Below, piece after piece: positions 25,916 to 34,205 of a DNA stretch of 64,000 nt (the stretch's first letter is position 1; each line of letters starts with the position of its first letter). Origin of the DNA: Pseudomonas sp. Q1-7 (GTDB taxonomy: Bacteria > Pseudomonadota > Gammaproteobacteria > Pseudomonadales > Pseudomonadaceae). Both the position numbers and the translations under genes were made by a program. The DNA lies in the NCBI RefSeq assembly GCF_028010285.1, contig NZ_CP116304.1:2930501-2994500 (forward strand). Direction: 5' to 3'. The notes beneath the pieces were generated by a model, which did no database searches, was not told the DNA's origin, and was given only the letters and a program-made list of their open reading frames with translations.

Positions 25916-26815
25916 ATGATCGTTCGCCCGAAACCCAACCTGCTCAACATCCTGATCTCCCTGAAAGGCTCCATCGCCCGGCGCATTGCCGTGCGCAGCC
26001 TGATGATCACCCTGCTGGCGGCCCTGATCGTACTGGTGGAGACGCGGCATCCCGAGTGGTTCGTCCGCGTCGAAGCCACGCCCTTCACCCTGCTCGGGTT
26101 GGCGCTGTCGATCTTCATGAGCTTTCGCAACAACGCCTGCTACGACCGCTGGTGGGAAGGCCGCAAGGCCTGGGGTCGGGTGATCCTGGAAATCCGCGCC
26201 TTCACCCGCCAGAGTCTGGCGATAGAGGACCCGGCGCTGCGCGAGGAGCTGCTGCGCGGACTCTGCGGCTTCGCCCATGCACTGAATGCGCGGCTGCGCG
26301 ACGAAGATGAACACGCCGCCGCCGGACGGTGGCTGAGCCACCTGCACGATACGCCGGAACGCAATGTCGCCGACGGCGTGCTGCGCTGGGTCGGCCAGCA
26401 GTGCACCCGACTGGCCAGGCGCGAAGGCATCAGCGAATGGCGCGCCATCGCCCTGGAAGAACGCCTGAACGGGCTGAGCGAGGCACAAGCCACCTGCGAG
26501 CGGATCAGGGGCACTCCGCTGCCCTTTCCCTACACCCTGCTGCTGCACCGCACCATCTACATCTTCTGCACCCTGCTGCCGTTCGCGATGGCCGTGCCGC
26601 TGGGCTGGGTCACACCGATCTTCACCGCCATCGTCAGCTACACCTTCTTCGGCCTGGACGCCATCGGCGACGAGCTGGAGAACCCTTTCGGCCACGACGA
26701 GAACGACCTGCCCACCGATGCCCTGGTGCGCACCATCGAACGGGAAGTCCTCGCCGCCCTTGGTCATCGGGCGCTGCCGCCGGTGCTGCAGCCGGTGGAC
26801 TTCGTGCTGAGCTGA
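25916..26815 (+). CDS. bestrophin-family (YneE-like) membrane protein
   Basis: A 299-residue protein of the bacterial bestrophin/RFP-TM family, pentameric anion or cation channels of the inner membrane. Conserved elements visible are the N-terminal helices, FRNNACYDRWWEGRKAWG near residues 70-87 (the family hallmark) and the C-terminal DAIGDELENPFGHDENDLP, which corresponds to the calcium-clasp-like segment. It starts 2 bases after the moaA stop, so it may be cotranscribed with moaA. A functional link is not obvious. Confidence 0.88.
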   Translation: MIVRPKPNLLNILISLKGSIARRIAVRSLMITLLAALIVLVETRHPEWFVRVEATPFTLLGLALSIFMSFRNNACYDRWWEGRKAWGRVILEIRAFTRQSLAIEDPALREELLRGLCGFAHALNARLRDEDEHAAAGRWLSHLHDTPERNVADGVLRWVGQQCTRLARREGISEWRAIALEERLNGLSEAQATCERIRGTPLPFPYTLLLHRTIYIFCTLLPFAMAVPLGWVTPIFTAIVSYTFFGLDAIGDELENPFGHDENDLPTDALVRTIEREVLAALGHRALPPVLQPVDFVLS

Positions 26816-26898
26816 GTCATTTCGGCTTCGGCGCCGATCACGCCCCTCGCCCCCTGCCCTCTTCCTTTTCAGGGAGTGGGACGGGGGCGAAGGATACG

Positions 26899-27309
26899 TC
26901 AGGCCTTGAGGCTTTCCTTCAGTGCGGCAAGGCCATCCTTGTAGATGCCTTCGAACAGCGCCTCGGCCTCCGCCTCGCTGACGCCCTCCGGTGTGAAGGA
27001 ACCGAACCATTCGACCTTGGCGCCCTGGCCATCGGCGATCACCCGCAGGGTGGCCTGGTAGTCACGCACCGGGGCCGGGCCCTGGAGGATGGTGTAGGTG
27101 TAGCTGCGCTCGCTTTCGCTGAAATCCAGCAGGCGTTCGATGATGTTGTCGCCGTGGACGCTCTGCAGGGTGCGAATCCGGCCACCCTCGCTCAGGCTGC
27201 TCTGGGGAATGAAGGGCAGCCAGTCCGGCAGCGAATCGAAGCCGCCAATCAGTTGCCAGACCCGGTCGGCGCTCACGTGAAGTTCGATGGAGGCGTAGGC
27301 ATTGCTCAT
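26899..27309 (-). CDS. SRPBCC-family (START-like) protein
   Basis: A 136-residue helix-grip protein. The start at ATG 27309 (MSNAYASIELHVSADRVWQLI) has GGGAGATATTTCC upstream. The pattern VSADRVWQLIGGFDSLPDWLPFI and the C-terminal helix AEALFEGIYKDGLAALKESL is that of the polyketide cyclase/dehydrase-like SRPBCC group, which binds hydrophobic ligands. It follows the aldo/keto reductase gene by 86 bases on the same strand and is probably cotranscribed with it. Confidence 0.85.
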   Translation of the reverse strand: MSNAYASIELHVSADRVWQLIGGFDSLPDWLPFIPQSSLSEGGRIRTLQSVHGDNIIERLLDFSESERSYTYTILQGPAPVRDYQATLRVIADGQGAKVEWFGSFTPEGVSEAEAEALFEGIYKDGLAALKESLKA

Positions 27310-27395
27310 GGAAATATCTCCCGGGGCCGTGGCCCCTGAATTCGATCGAAGATGGTGCGGGCTCCAGGCCCGCCAATGGCGGGCTGGAGAAGGTT

Positions 27396-28406
27396 TCAGT
27401 GGGTCGGCAGCGGCGCCTGGGCAGAGATCAGGCCTTGCTCGCGCAGCGCCTGCCAGAAGGCCGCCGGGATCACCGCGGACAGCGCCGCGTGGTCCTCGTT
27501 GGCGTGTTGCGGGCGAGTCGAGCCCGGTATCACCGACACCACCGCGGGATTGGCCAGGGCGAATTGCAGGGCTGCCGCCTTGATGTCCACGCCATGACGT
27601 TGCGCCACGTTGCGGATGCGCTCCAGCTTGGCCAGGACCGGCGCCTGGGCCTTCTGGTACTCGAAGTGCTCGCCTCCGGCGGTGACCCCCGAGCTGTACG
27701 GACCGCCGACGACGATCCCGACGCCCCGTGCGGCGGCGTTCGGCATGACGCGCTGCAGTGCGCGCTCGTGATCCAGCAGCGAATAGCGGCCGGCCAGGAG
27801 GAAACCGTCGGGTTGCGGCTCTTCCAGGTCCAGGGTGAGTTCGATGGGTTCGACGCGGTTCACGCCCAGGCCCCAGGCCTTGATCACGCCTTCCTCGCGC
27901 AGTCGGGTCAGGGCGCGGAAGGCCCCTTTGCGCGCGGTCTCGAAGTACTCCAGCCATTCGTCGCCATAGAAGTCCTGGGCAATGTCATGAATCCAGACGA
28001 TGTCCAGGCGGTCCGTCTGCAGGCGCTTGAGGCTGCCCTCGATGGCCCGCAGGGTGCCGTCGGCGGTGTAGTCGTTGACGATGCGGTTCTTGTTGCCATG
28101 CTCGAACAGGCCGCTCTTCTCGCCCAGCTCGCGGCTGGACGGATCTTCCAGCTCGTCGAGGATGATACGGCCCACCTTGGTGCTCAGCACATAGTGGTCG
28201 CGCGGGCGACCGGCCAGGGCGGCGCCCAGGCGGGTTTCGGCCAGGCCGGCGCCGTAGAAGGGCGCGGTGTCGAAGTAGCGCACGCCGTTGTTCCAGGCCG
28301 CGTCGACGGTAGCCTTGACTTCTTCCTCCGGAACCGCGCGGAACATGTTGCCCAGCGGAGCGGTGCCGAAGCCGAGGGGATGGGTGATCAGAGACTTGAG
28401 GTTCAT
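27396..28406 (-). CDS. aldo/keto reductase
   Basis: A 336-residue (alpha/beta)8 NAD(P)H-dependent oxidoreductase related to D-threo-aldose 1-dehydrogenase/pyridoxal-type AKRs. The catalytic tetrad regions are visible: YFDTAPFYGAGLAE (Asp and Tyr, about 44-57), STKVGR (Lys) and VWIHDIAQD (His). The C-terminal NADPH-binding segment reads VIPGSTRPQHANED. The promoter region carries an element almost identical to the one before the SDR gene at 29726, suggesting shared control by the LysR protein encoded between them. Confidence 0.9.
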   Translation of the reverse strand: MNLKSLITHPLGFGTAPLGNMFRAVPEEEVKATVDAAWNNGVRYFDTAPFYGAGLAETRLGAALAGRPRDHYVLSTKVGRIILDELEDPSSRELGEKSGLFEHGNKNRIVNDYTADGTLRAIEGSLKRLQTDRLDIVWIHDIAQDFYGDEWLEYFETARKGAFRALTRLREEGVIKAWGLGVNRVEPIELTLDLEEPQPDGFLLAGRYSLLDHERALQRVMPNAAARGVGIVVGGPYSSGVTAGGEHFEYQKAQAPVLAKLERIRNVAQRHGVDIKAAALQFALANPAVVSVIPGSTRPQHANEDHAALSAVIPAAFWQALREQGLISAQAPLPTH

Positions 28407-28460
28407 GGGGATTCTCCTGGTTCAGTGATGAAGGAGTCGGTTTCGTGCTCCAGTGGGTTC

Positions 28461-28507
28461 ATCCTATGGTCAGGCACATAAGACCGTCCAAGTCATAATT
28501 CGACACG
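28461..28507 (-). promoter_or_regulatory. promoter/LysR-type operator shared with the 29726 SDR promoter
   Basis: On the minus strand this reads TCGAATTATGAC-T-TGGACGGTCTTAT, then about 16 bases to TAGGAT. The SDR promoter at 29618-29657 repeats it with few changes. A -35-like TTGGAC and a -10-like TAGGAT lie within the element. Confidence 0.6.
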
Positions 28508-28548
28508 CTTGAGACCTTTATGGTCTTTTTTGTCCAAGCCCCCCCAAC

Positions 28549-28579
28549 GCGCGGCTCCGCCACCCGGGCGGAGCCGCGC
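28549..28579. terminator. strong GC-rich hairpin between AKR promoter and LysR gene end
   Basis: A 13-bp stem, GCGCGGCTCCGCC / GGCGGAGCCGCGC, with a 5-base loop. It sits about 115 bases after the LysR stop codon (minus strand) and could terminate that transcript before the AKR promoter. There is no T-tract. Confidence 0.5.
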
Positions 28580-28695
28580 AGAAGCGTCTGGGCGTATGGA
28601 AGGAAACCCCTCAGCAGCGCTCGCGGTAGTCGATAAGGCTGGAGAAGAGCGCCAACAGGGCGGCCATCACCACAAAGAAGATCAGGGCCAGGAAG

Positions 28696-29592
28696 TCAGG
28701 CCTGCGCGCCCGCCAGCACCATCTCGCGGAAATCACCGACGATCGGCCGCAGGTCCACGCGGTGCCAGGCCGCCCAGAGTTCGAGGCTCTGGTCCAGCCA
28801 GTCCAGTTCGCGCAGTACGACATTGTCGTTGCCTTCACCCTTGATGCTCTGCTGGATCAGCGCCAGTCCCAGTCCGGCCGAAACCAGGCCCAGGGCACTC
28901 AACGGTTCGGCCGCCTCCAGCCTGATCTGCGGGGTGAAACCGGCTTCCACGCAACGGGTGAGAAAGTCCTCCCGCGCGTGCTGCTGCAGGTTGCTCTCGA
29001 CCATGATCCAGTCCTGCCCGTGCAAGTCCGCCGGTTCGATGTGCACTTTTTTCGCCAGGGGGTGCCGCGCCGGCAGTGCCAGGTGCAGCGGGTCCTTGAA
29101 TACCGAGGCGGCGAGCAGGTCCGGATCGTCCGCCGCCGGTGCCTGGCAGACCAGTGCGATATCCAGGCTACGCTGACGCAGGCCCTCGAATTGTTCCTGC
29201 GCGGAGAGGTTGTAGAGCGCGATGTGAATGCCGGGTCGCTGCTCACGCACGGTACGCAGCGCCTCGGGCAGTACACCGGCGTGTATGGCGTGGCTGACGT
29301 AGCCGATGCACAGCCCGCCCTCTTCGCCCCGGCCCAGGCGCCGTCCCAGGGACTCCAGGCGCTCGGCGTGCTTGAGCAGCGCCTTGGTCTCATGCAGGAA
29401 GGTCTTGCCGTCGGTGGTCAGGCGCAGCCGCTGCTGGCTACGCTCGAAGAGTTGCAGGCCGAGGCGGTCCTCCAGTTGGGCGATCTGCCGGCTCAAGGGC
29501 GACTGGGAAATGTGCAGTTGCTCCGCCGCCCGGCCGACGTGCTCGACCTCGGCGACCGCGACGAAATAGCGGAGTTGTCTGAGATCCAGCAT
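28696..29592 (-). CDS. LysR-family transcriptional regulator
   Basis: A 298-residue regulator. The N-terminal winged helix-turn-helix (LRQLRYFVAVAEVEHVGRAAEQLHISQSPLSRQIAQLEDRLGLQLFER) spans residues 3-55, followed by the two-lobed periplasmic-binding-protein-like effector domain. It is divergent from the SDR at 29726. It lies between the two genes whose promoters share a near-identical element and is the obvious candidate regulator of both. The effector is unknown. Confidence 0.95.
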   Translation of the reverse strand: MLDLRQLRYFVAVAEVEHVGRAAEQLHISQSPLSRQIAQLEDRLGLQLFERSQQRLRLTTDGKTFLHETKALLKHAERLESLGRRLGRGEEGGLCIGYVSHAIHAGVLPEALRTVREQRPGIHIALYNLSAQEQFEGLRQRSLDIALVCQAPAADDPDLLAASVFKDPLHLALPARHPLAKKVHIEPADLHGQDWIMVESNLQQHAREDFLTRCVEAGFTPQIRLEAAEPLSALGLVSAGLGLALIQQSIKGEGNDNVVLRELDWLDQSLELWAAWHRVDLRPIVGDFREMVLAGAQA

Positions 29593-29617
29593 ATGACCTC
29601 CATGGACTCAAGTCTGA

Positions 29618-29657
29618 CGAATTATGACATGGACGGTCTTATACGCCGATCCTAGGA
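29618..29657 (+). promoter_or_regulatory. promoter/LysR-type operator of the SDR gene
   Basis: GAATTATGACATGGACGGTC, then TTAT, ends in a -10-like TAGGAT at 29653-29658. It is nearly identical to the AKR promoter element at 28461-28507 on the other strand. It lies 26-65 bases upstream of the LysR start and about 70-108 bases upstream of the SDR start, the usual place for a LysR site in a divergent promoter. Confidence 0.6.
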
Positions 29658-29725
29658 TTTCGCCCAGGACCCTTCGATCACCGGCCGCCAAACACGGCTG
29701 CCAAACCCCAGAGAGGTGCTCAAAC

Positions 29726-30517
29726 ATGAAAATCGATCTGAGCGGCAAGACCGCCATCATCAGCGGCTCCACCGGCGGCATCGGCCTGGGTATCGCCCAC
29801 GGCCTGGCCGGGGCCAATGCCGACGTCGTGATCGTCGGCCGCACCGCGGCCGCGGTGGACGAGGCCGTTGCCGCTATCACCACCAGCGGCGGCAAGGCAC
29901 GCGGCGTCGTGGCTGACCTGGGCACTGCCGCAGGCGCCGAGGCGCTGTTCGCCGCAGAGCCCCATGCCGACATCCTGGTCAACAACCTGGGGATCTACAA
30001 CGAGGTGGATTTCTTCGAGACCGATGACGACGAGTGGTTGCGCTTCTACGAGATCAACGTGCTTTCCGGGGTGCGCCTGGCGCGTCGGTACATCCCCAGC
30101 ATGGTGGAACGGGGCTGGGGCCGGGTGATCTTCCTCTCCTCCGAGTCGGGCATCGCCATCCCCGCCAACATGATCAACTACGGCGTCACCAAGAGCGCCA
30201 ACCTGGCCGTTTCCCACGGCCTGGCCAAGCGCCTGGCCGGCACCGGCGTCACGGTTAACGCCATCCTCCCCGGCCCGACCTTCACCGAGGGCGTGGCCAC
30301 GATGGTCGCCGACGCCATGCGTGAATCCGGGCGCAGCGCGCGGGAGGAAGTGGATGCGTTCGTCCGCCGGGCCCGTCCCAGTTCCATCATCCAGCGCGCG
30401 GCCGAGGTGGAGGAAGTCGCCAACCTGGTGACCTACGTGGCTTCGCCGCTGTCCTCGGCGACCACCGGCGCCGCGCTTCGCGTGGACGGTGGTGTCGTGG
30501 ACAGTCTGGCGATCTGA
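29726..30517 (+). CDS. short-chain dehydrogenase/reductase
   Basis: A 263-residue Rossmann-fold oxidoreductase. The cofactor motif is SGSTGGIGLG (about residues 13-22), NNLG replaces the usual NNAG, and the catalytic S-Y-K set is SSESG...YGVTK. The start at ATG 29726 has GAGAGG about 9 bases upstream. The C-terminus contains AALRVDGGVV, the standard SDR ending. It lies divergent to the LysR gene and probably belongs to its regulon with the AKR at 27396. Confidence 0.93.
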   Translation: MKIDLSGKTAIISGSTGGIGLGIAHGLAGANADVVIVGRTAAAVDEAVAAITTSGGKARGVVADLGTAAGAEALFAAEPHADILVNNLGIYNEVDFFETDDDEWLRFYEINVLSGVRLARRYIPSMVERGWGRVIFLSSESGIAIPANMINYGVTKSANLAVSHGLAKRLAGTGVTVNAILPGPTFTEGVATMVADAMRESGRSAREEVDAFVRRARPSSIIQRAAEVEEVANLVTYVASPLSSATTGAALRVDGGVVDSLAI

Positions 30518-30566
30518 CCGAACGGCACGCTCTCAGCGCGTGCCTTGTCAGTCCTGCGTGAGCGTG

Positions 30567-31397
30567 TCAGTTGTGGAAGTCGGTGGACAGGGCGAGGCCC
30601 TTCCAGGCCGCCAGTTCGTCTTCCACCAGGCCGTGCTTGTCGGCGATCCGCTGCACCGCGTCGCTGCCCAGCGGCAGGCGCTGCGGGGCCTCGGCGGCGT
30701 TAACCAGTTGCACGATGGCGCCGGCGAACTTGCTCGGATCGCCCGGCTGCGCATGGTTGGCGCCCTCGGCGAAGCGGCGCATGGCGCCCACGGTTTCGTC
30801 GTAGTCCGGCAGTTCCAGGGCGGTTTTCACCAGCGACTGGTCGTCGAGGAAGTCGGTGCGGAAGAAGCCCGGCTCCACCACCGTGACCTTGATCCCCAGG
30901 GGCTTCAGTTCCTGGTGCAGGGCTTCGCTCAGGCCCTCCACGGCGAACTTGGTGGAGCCATACACGCCCCAGCCGTAATAGGCCTGGTAACCGCCCAGGG
31001 AGGAGAAGTTGATGACGTGGCCGGAACCCTGGCGACGCATGTGCGGCAGTACCGCGCGGGTGACGTTGAGCAGGCCGAAAACGTTGGTGGCGTAGATGCG
31101 CTCCACTTCCGCCGCGCTGGTTTCCTCCACCGCGCCGAGGATGCCGTAGCCGGCGTTGTTGATCAGGATGTCGAGGCGGCCGAAGCGCTTGATGCCCGCC
31201 GCCACCGCCGCGTGGGCCTCATCCTCGCGGGTCACGTCCAGGCGCACGGCCAGCAGGTTGGGGTGTTCGCCCAGGCGGGCGATCACGTCTTCCGGTTTGC
31301 GCGCGGTGGCGATCACCGCATCGCCCTCCTCCAGCGCCTTGGCGGCGATGAGGGCACCGAGACCACGGGAAGCTCCAGTAATGAACCAGGTACGCAT
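30567..31397 (-). CDS. short-chain dehydrogenase/reductase
   Basis: A 276-residue classical SDR. TGASRGLGALIA gives the NADP(H)-binding loop (residues 7-18, with an Arg that favours NADP). NNAGYG and the catalytic FSSLGG...YGSTKFAVEG motifs are intact. It is divergently transcribed from the LysR gene at 31524, with 126 bases between start codons, so it is the likely target of that regulator. It converges with the SDR at 29726 but belongs to a different subfamily. The substrate is unknown. Confidence 0.93.
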   Translation of the reverse strand: MRTWFITGASRGLGALIAAKALEEGDAVIATARKPEDVIARLGEHPNLLAVRLDVTREDEAHAAVAAGIKRFGRLDILINNAGYGILGAVEETSAAEVERIYATNVFGLLNVTRAVLPHMRRQGSGHVINFSSLGGYQAYYGWGVYGSTKFAVEGLSEALHQELKPLGIKVTVVEPGFFRTDFLDDQSLVKTALELPDYDETVGAMRRFAEGANHAQPGDPSKFAGAIVQLVNAAEAPQRLPLGSDAVQRIADKHGLVEDELAAWKGLALSTDFHN

Positions 31398-31523
31398 AGC
31401 AACTCTCCTGTGTGGGAACCCGCACCGCGCGGGCTTTCTGTTTGAGTCGCAGCCACTTTAAAAGCCCATTACTCCTGCGATAATCCCATGAAAATGGCAT
31501 GAGCCTGTGAGTAGGATTCATTA

Positions 31524-32423
31524 ATGAAACCCGTATCCGCCGCCGACCTGAACATCTTCCTGAGCATTGCCGCCCACCTCAGCTTCAGCCGCGCCGCCGT
31601 CGAGCTGGGGCTTTCCCCCTCGGCCCTGAGCCACGCCCTGCGCGCCCTGGAAGAGCGCCTCGGGGTACGCCTGTTCAACCGCACCACCCGCAGCGTGGCC
31701 CTCACCGAAGCCGGCGAGCGCCTCTACTCGCGCATCCGCCCAGCGTTTCGCGACATCGACGACGCCCTGGAAGACCTCAACCAGTTCCGCGACACCCCGT
31801 CGGGCACCCTGCGCATCAACGCCGGCCGCGCCGCCGCCGAGCTGGTGTTGCTGCCGCTGGCCAGTCGCTTCCTCGCGGCCTACCCGGACGTGCAGCTGGA
31901 AATTTCCAGCGACGATGCGCTGGTGGACGTAGTGTCCGGCGGCTACGACGCCGGAGTGCGCTTCGGCGAGCGCCTGGAAGCGGACATGGTGTCCCTGCCC
32001 ATCGGCCCCTCCCTGCGCTCGGTGGTGGTGGCGGCACCGGCCTTCTTCGAGCACCATCCACGGCCGCACAAGCCCGAGGACCTGCACAGCCTGCCCTGCA
32101 TCCGCCACCGGTTTCCCAGTGGCAACCTGTACCGCTGGGAATTCGAGCGCGGCGGCATTCAGTTGGAGATCGAGGTGAACGGCCCGCTGACCCTGGGGGA
32201 CGTGGGCCTGATGGTCGGCCCGGCGCTGCAAGGTGCGGGGCTGGCCTACGTGTTCGAGGGGATGGTCGCCGCGCACCTCGCCGAAGGCCGGCTGGTGCAG
32301 GTGCTGGCGGACTGGTGCCCCTACTACCCCGGCCTGCACCTGTACTACCCGAGCCGCCGGCAGGTGCCGGCGGCGCTCAAGGCGTTCATTGAGTTCGCCC
32401 GCGCGGCGCGGCAACAGGGTTGA
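31524..32423 (+). CDS. LysR-family transcriptional regulator
   Basis: A 299-residue regulator with N-terminal HTH (DLNIFLSIAAHLSFSRAAVELGLSPSALSHALRALEERLGVRLF, residues 8-52) followed by the effector-binding domain. The intergenic region shared with the divergent SDR contains CCATGAAAATGG (a 4-bp dyad around 31488-31499), a possible operator. The SDR at 30567 is the probable target. Confidence 0.93.
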   Translation: MKPVSAADLNIFLSIAAHLSFSRAAVELGLSPSALSHALRALEERLGVRLFNRTTRSVALTEAGERLYSRIRPAFRDIDDALEDLNQFRDTPSGTLRINAGRAAAELVLLPLASRFLAAYPDVQLEISSDDALVDVVSGGYDAGVRFGERLEADMVSLPIGPSLRSVVVAAPAFFEHHPRPHKPEDLHSLPCIRHRFPSGNLYRWEFERGGIQLEIEVNGPLTLGDVGLMVGPALQGAGLAYVFEGMVAAHLAEGRLVQVLADWCPYYPGLHLYYPSRRQVPAALKAFIEFARAARQQG

Positions 32424-32473
32424 TCGCGTCCCGCGCCGCCGGCGACCGGCAGCGCGCGAGGTGCCAGAGCGCA

Positions 32474-32512
32474 GAAACCCACCGGCCGGAGGCGCCGGCA
32501 GCGATGGGTTTC
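32474..32512. terminator. palindrome between convergent LysR and MFS genes
   Basis: The inverted repeat GAAACCCA (32474-32481) / TGGGTTTC (32505-32512) encloses a GC-rich inner stem (CCGGCC / GGCGCCGG). It probably serves as a bidirectional terminator. The outer arms resemble the ends of the dispersed 95-bp repeat family. Confidence 0.45.
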
Positions 32513-32543
32513 GAACGGGCTGGGCGCCTTGTCTTGCCGGAGA

Positions 32544-33887
32544 TCAGCGCAGCGGCTGGCCCTTCAGCTCCGGCATGCGGATGTACACCACCAGGCTCAC
32601 CAGGCACACGGCGGCGACGTAGATCCAGAACAGGTGGCCGTAACCGGCGCCCGAAAGGGCGGTCATGAGGTAGGGCGAGGTGCCGCCGAACAGGGTGACC
32701 GACAGGGCGTACGGCAAGGCGATGCCGGTGACCCGTACTTCCGCCGGGAACTGCTCGGCCATGGTCACCGCCGAAGCCGCGCCGAAGCCGGTGAGGATCA
32801 CCATGGACGTGGTCTGCAGCAGGATCACTTCGACCAGGCTGATGCCCGGGTGGAGCAGGCCGAAGCTCGGCCAGGCCCAGAGGATCGAGGCGGCGGCGAA
32901 GGCGATCAGCACCGGGCGGCGGCCGACGCGGTCGGCCAGCATGCCCACCAGCGGCATCAGCAGCAACGACACGCCAACTGCGATGGCACCGGCCAGCAAG
33001 GTGTCACGAAGCGACATGCCGGTGACCAGATGCACCTGGGACGGGTAGCTCACCATCCACACGTAGTTCAACAGGTTGCCGGCCATGGCGACGCCGATGA
33101 CGCGCAGCACGTCCTTGCGGTGGGTGGTGAAGAGGTCGCGGATCGGGCGCTTCTCGACCGCCTTCTTCGCCACGCGGGACTTGAACACCTCGGTTTCACG
33201 CACGGTCAGGCGAATCCACAGGGTGATCACGCCCATTAGTGCCGCGATGATGAACGCCACGCGCCAGCCCCAGTCTTCCAGGGCCGTATCGCTGCCCACC
33301 GACGCCAGCCCGAATCCCAGCAGGAAGGACACCAGGGTGCCGGCGTTGATCGCGAACCACTGCCAGGAACCGGCGAAGGCGCGGCGGTCGGACGGCGCCG
33401 ATTCGATGAGGAAGGCCGAGGCCGAACCGAATTCGCCGCCGGCGGAGAAACCCTGGGTCAGCCGCGCGAGCACCAGGATGATCGGGGCCGCGATACCGAT
33501 GCTTTCATAGTTCGGGCAGATGCCGATCACCAGCGAAGCCAGGGACATCAGCAGAATGGACAGGGCCAGGCCCTTCTTGCGGCCGTAACGGTCGGCGAAC
33601 ACACCCAGCACCGCGCCGCCGATGGGGCGCATCAGAAAGCCCACGGCGAATACCGCCAGCACCGAAAGCAGCGCGGTGAGGCTGTTGCCGGCGGGAAAGA
33701 ACTGTTTGGCGAGGATCGATGAGAAGGTCGCGTAGATCACCCAGTCGGTGTACTCGACTATGGTGCCGAGGGTGGCGGCGACGATGGCCTTCTTCTCGGT
33801 GCGGTTCAGCCGGCGGCCGGTCTCGGCGGGGGTGGAGGCGGCGGATTCAGGCATGAGGCCACCGATCACACTGTTGTCATGATTCAT
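32544..33887 (-). CDS. MFS transporter, metabolite:H+ symporter (MHS) type
   Basis: A 447-residue, 12-helix permease. The start is set at ATG 33887 (MNHDNSVIGG), with GGGAGCC upstream, about 150 bases inside the longest frame. The MHS-type signatures are visible: FADRYGRKKGLALS in the loop between helices 2 and 3, RLTQGFSAGGEFGSASAFLIESAP in helix 4 and DRVGRRPVL in the second half. The family moves dicarboxylates, shikimate or other organic acids. It is divergent from an aldehyde dehydrogenase, and two TTGA-N7-TCAA operators lie between them. Confidence 0.92.
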   Translation of the reverse strand: MNHDNSVIGGLMPESAASTPAETGRRLNRTEKKAIVAATLGTIVEYTDWVIYATFSSILAKQFFPAGNSLTALLSVLAVFAVGFLMRPIGGAVLGVFADRYGRKKGLALSILLMSLASLVIGICPNYESIGIAAPIILVLARLTQGFSAGGEFGSASAFLIESAPSDRRAFAGSWQWFAINAGTLVSFLLGFGLASVGSDTALEDWGWRVAFIIAALMGVITLWIRLTVRETEVFKSRVAKKAVEKRPIRDLFTTHRKDVLRVIGVAMAGNLLNYVWMVSYPSQVHLVTGMSLRDTLLAGAIAVGVSLLLMPLVGMLADRVGRRPVLIAFAAASILWAWPSFGLLHPGISLVEVILLQTTSMVILTGFGAASAVTMAEQFPAEVRVTGIALPYALSVTLFGGTSPYLMTALSGAGYGHLFWIYVAAVCLVSLVVYIRMPELKGQPLR

Positions 33888-34006
33888 TGTTTGGCTCCCG
33901 TGAGCACACTTTTTGTTGTTGATCGCCCGAGGGCGTTCTCTTCTGGTGAGTGAGCACGATGCAGCGCGGCGCGGCACCGGTGAAGCGAGTTTTCCGCGCG
34001 GTTCGC

Positions 34007-34021
34007 TTGAGCCCAGCTCAA
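34007..34021. promoter_or_regulatory. TTGA-N7-TCAA operator, site 1
   Basis: TTGAGCCCAGCTCAA, extended to a 9-bp perfect dyad (CGCTTGAGC / GCTCAAGCG, 34004-34024). It fits the LysR T-N11-A rule. It is the first of two sites in the MFS/ALDH divergent promoter. Confidence 0.6.
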
Positions 34022-34063
34022 GCGTAAGCCCCACTGGATCAGGGCCCTGTGCCGTTCGGCCGA

Positions 34064-34078
34064 TTGATTTTTCCTCAA
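34064..34078. promoter_or_regulatory. TTGA-N7-TCAA operator, site 2
   Basis: TTGATTTTTCCTCAA, 57 bases centre to centre from site 1 (about 5.4 helical turns), and 128 bases before the ALDH start. It has the same half-sites as those at 37164, 43009 and 46130. Confidence 0.55.
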
Positions 34079-34205
34079 GCCATTACGGCCTAAATTTCCT
34101 TTGCAGCGGTGTCGTCCAGGGCCGAACCTGCCCCGCACGCCCGGGTCGACGAACAAGAGCGGCACCCCACACAGGACCCGGACGTTGAACTGAGGAGACT
34201 CGAAG

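Noticed and set aside
28608-28698. Hydrophobic tail LALIFFVVMAALLALFSSLIDYRERC encoded just after the LysR stop codon
   Set aside because: It looks like the end of a membrane protein but has no start codon, no ribosome site and no upstream coding sequence in frame; it may be a remnant but cannot be called a gene.
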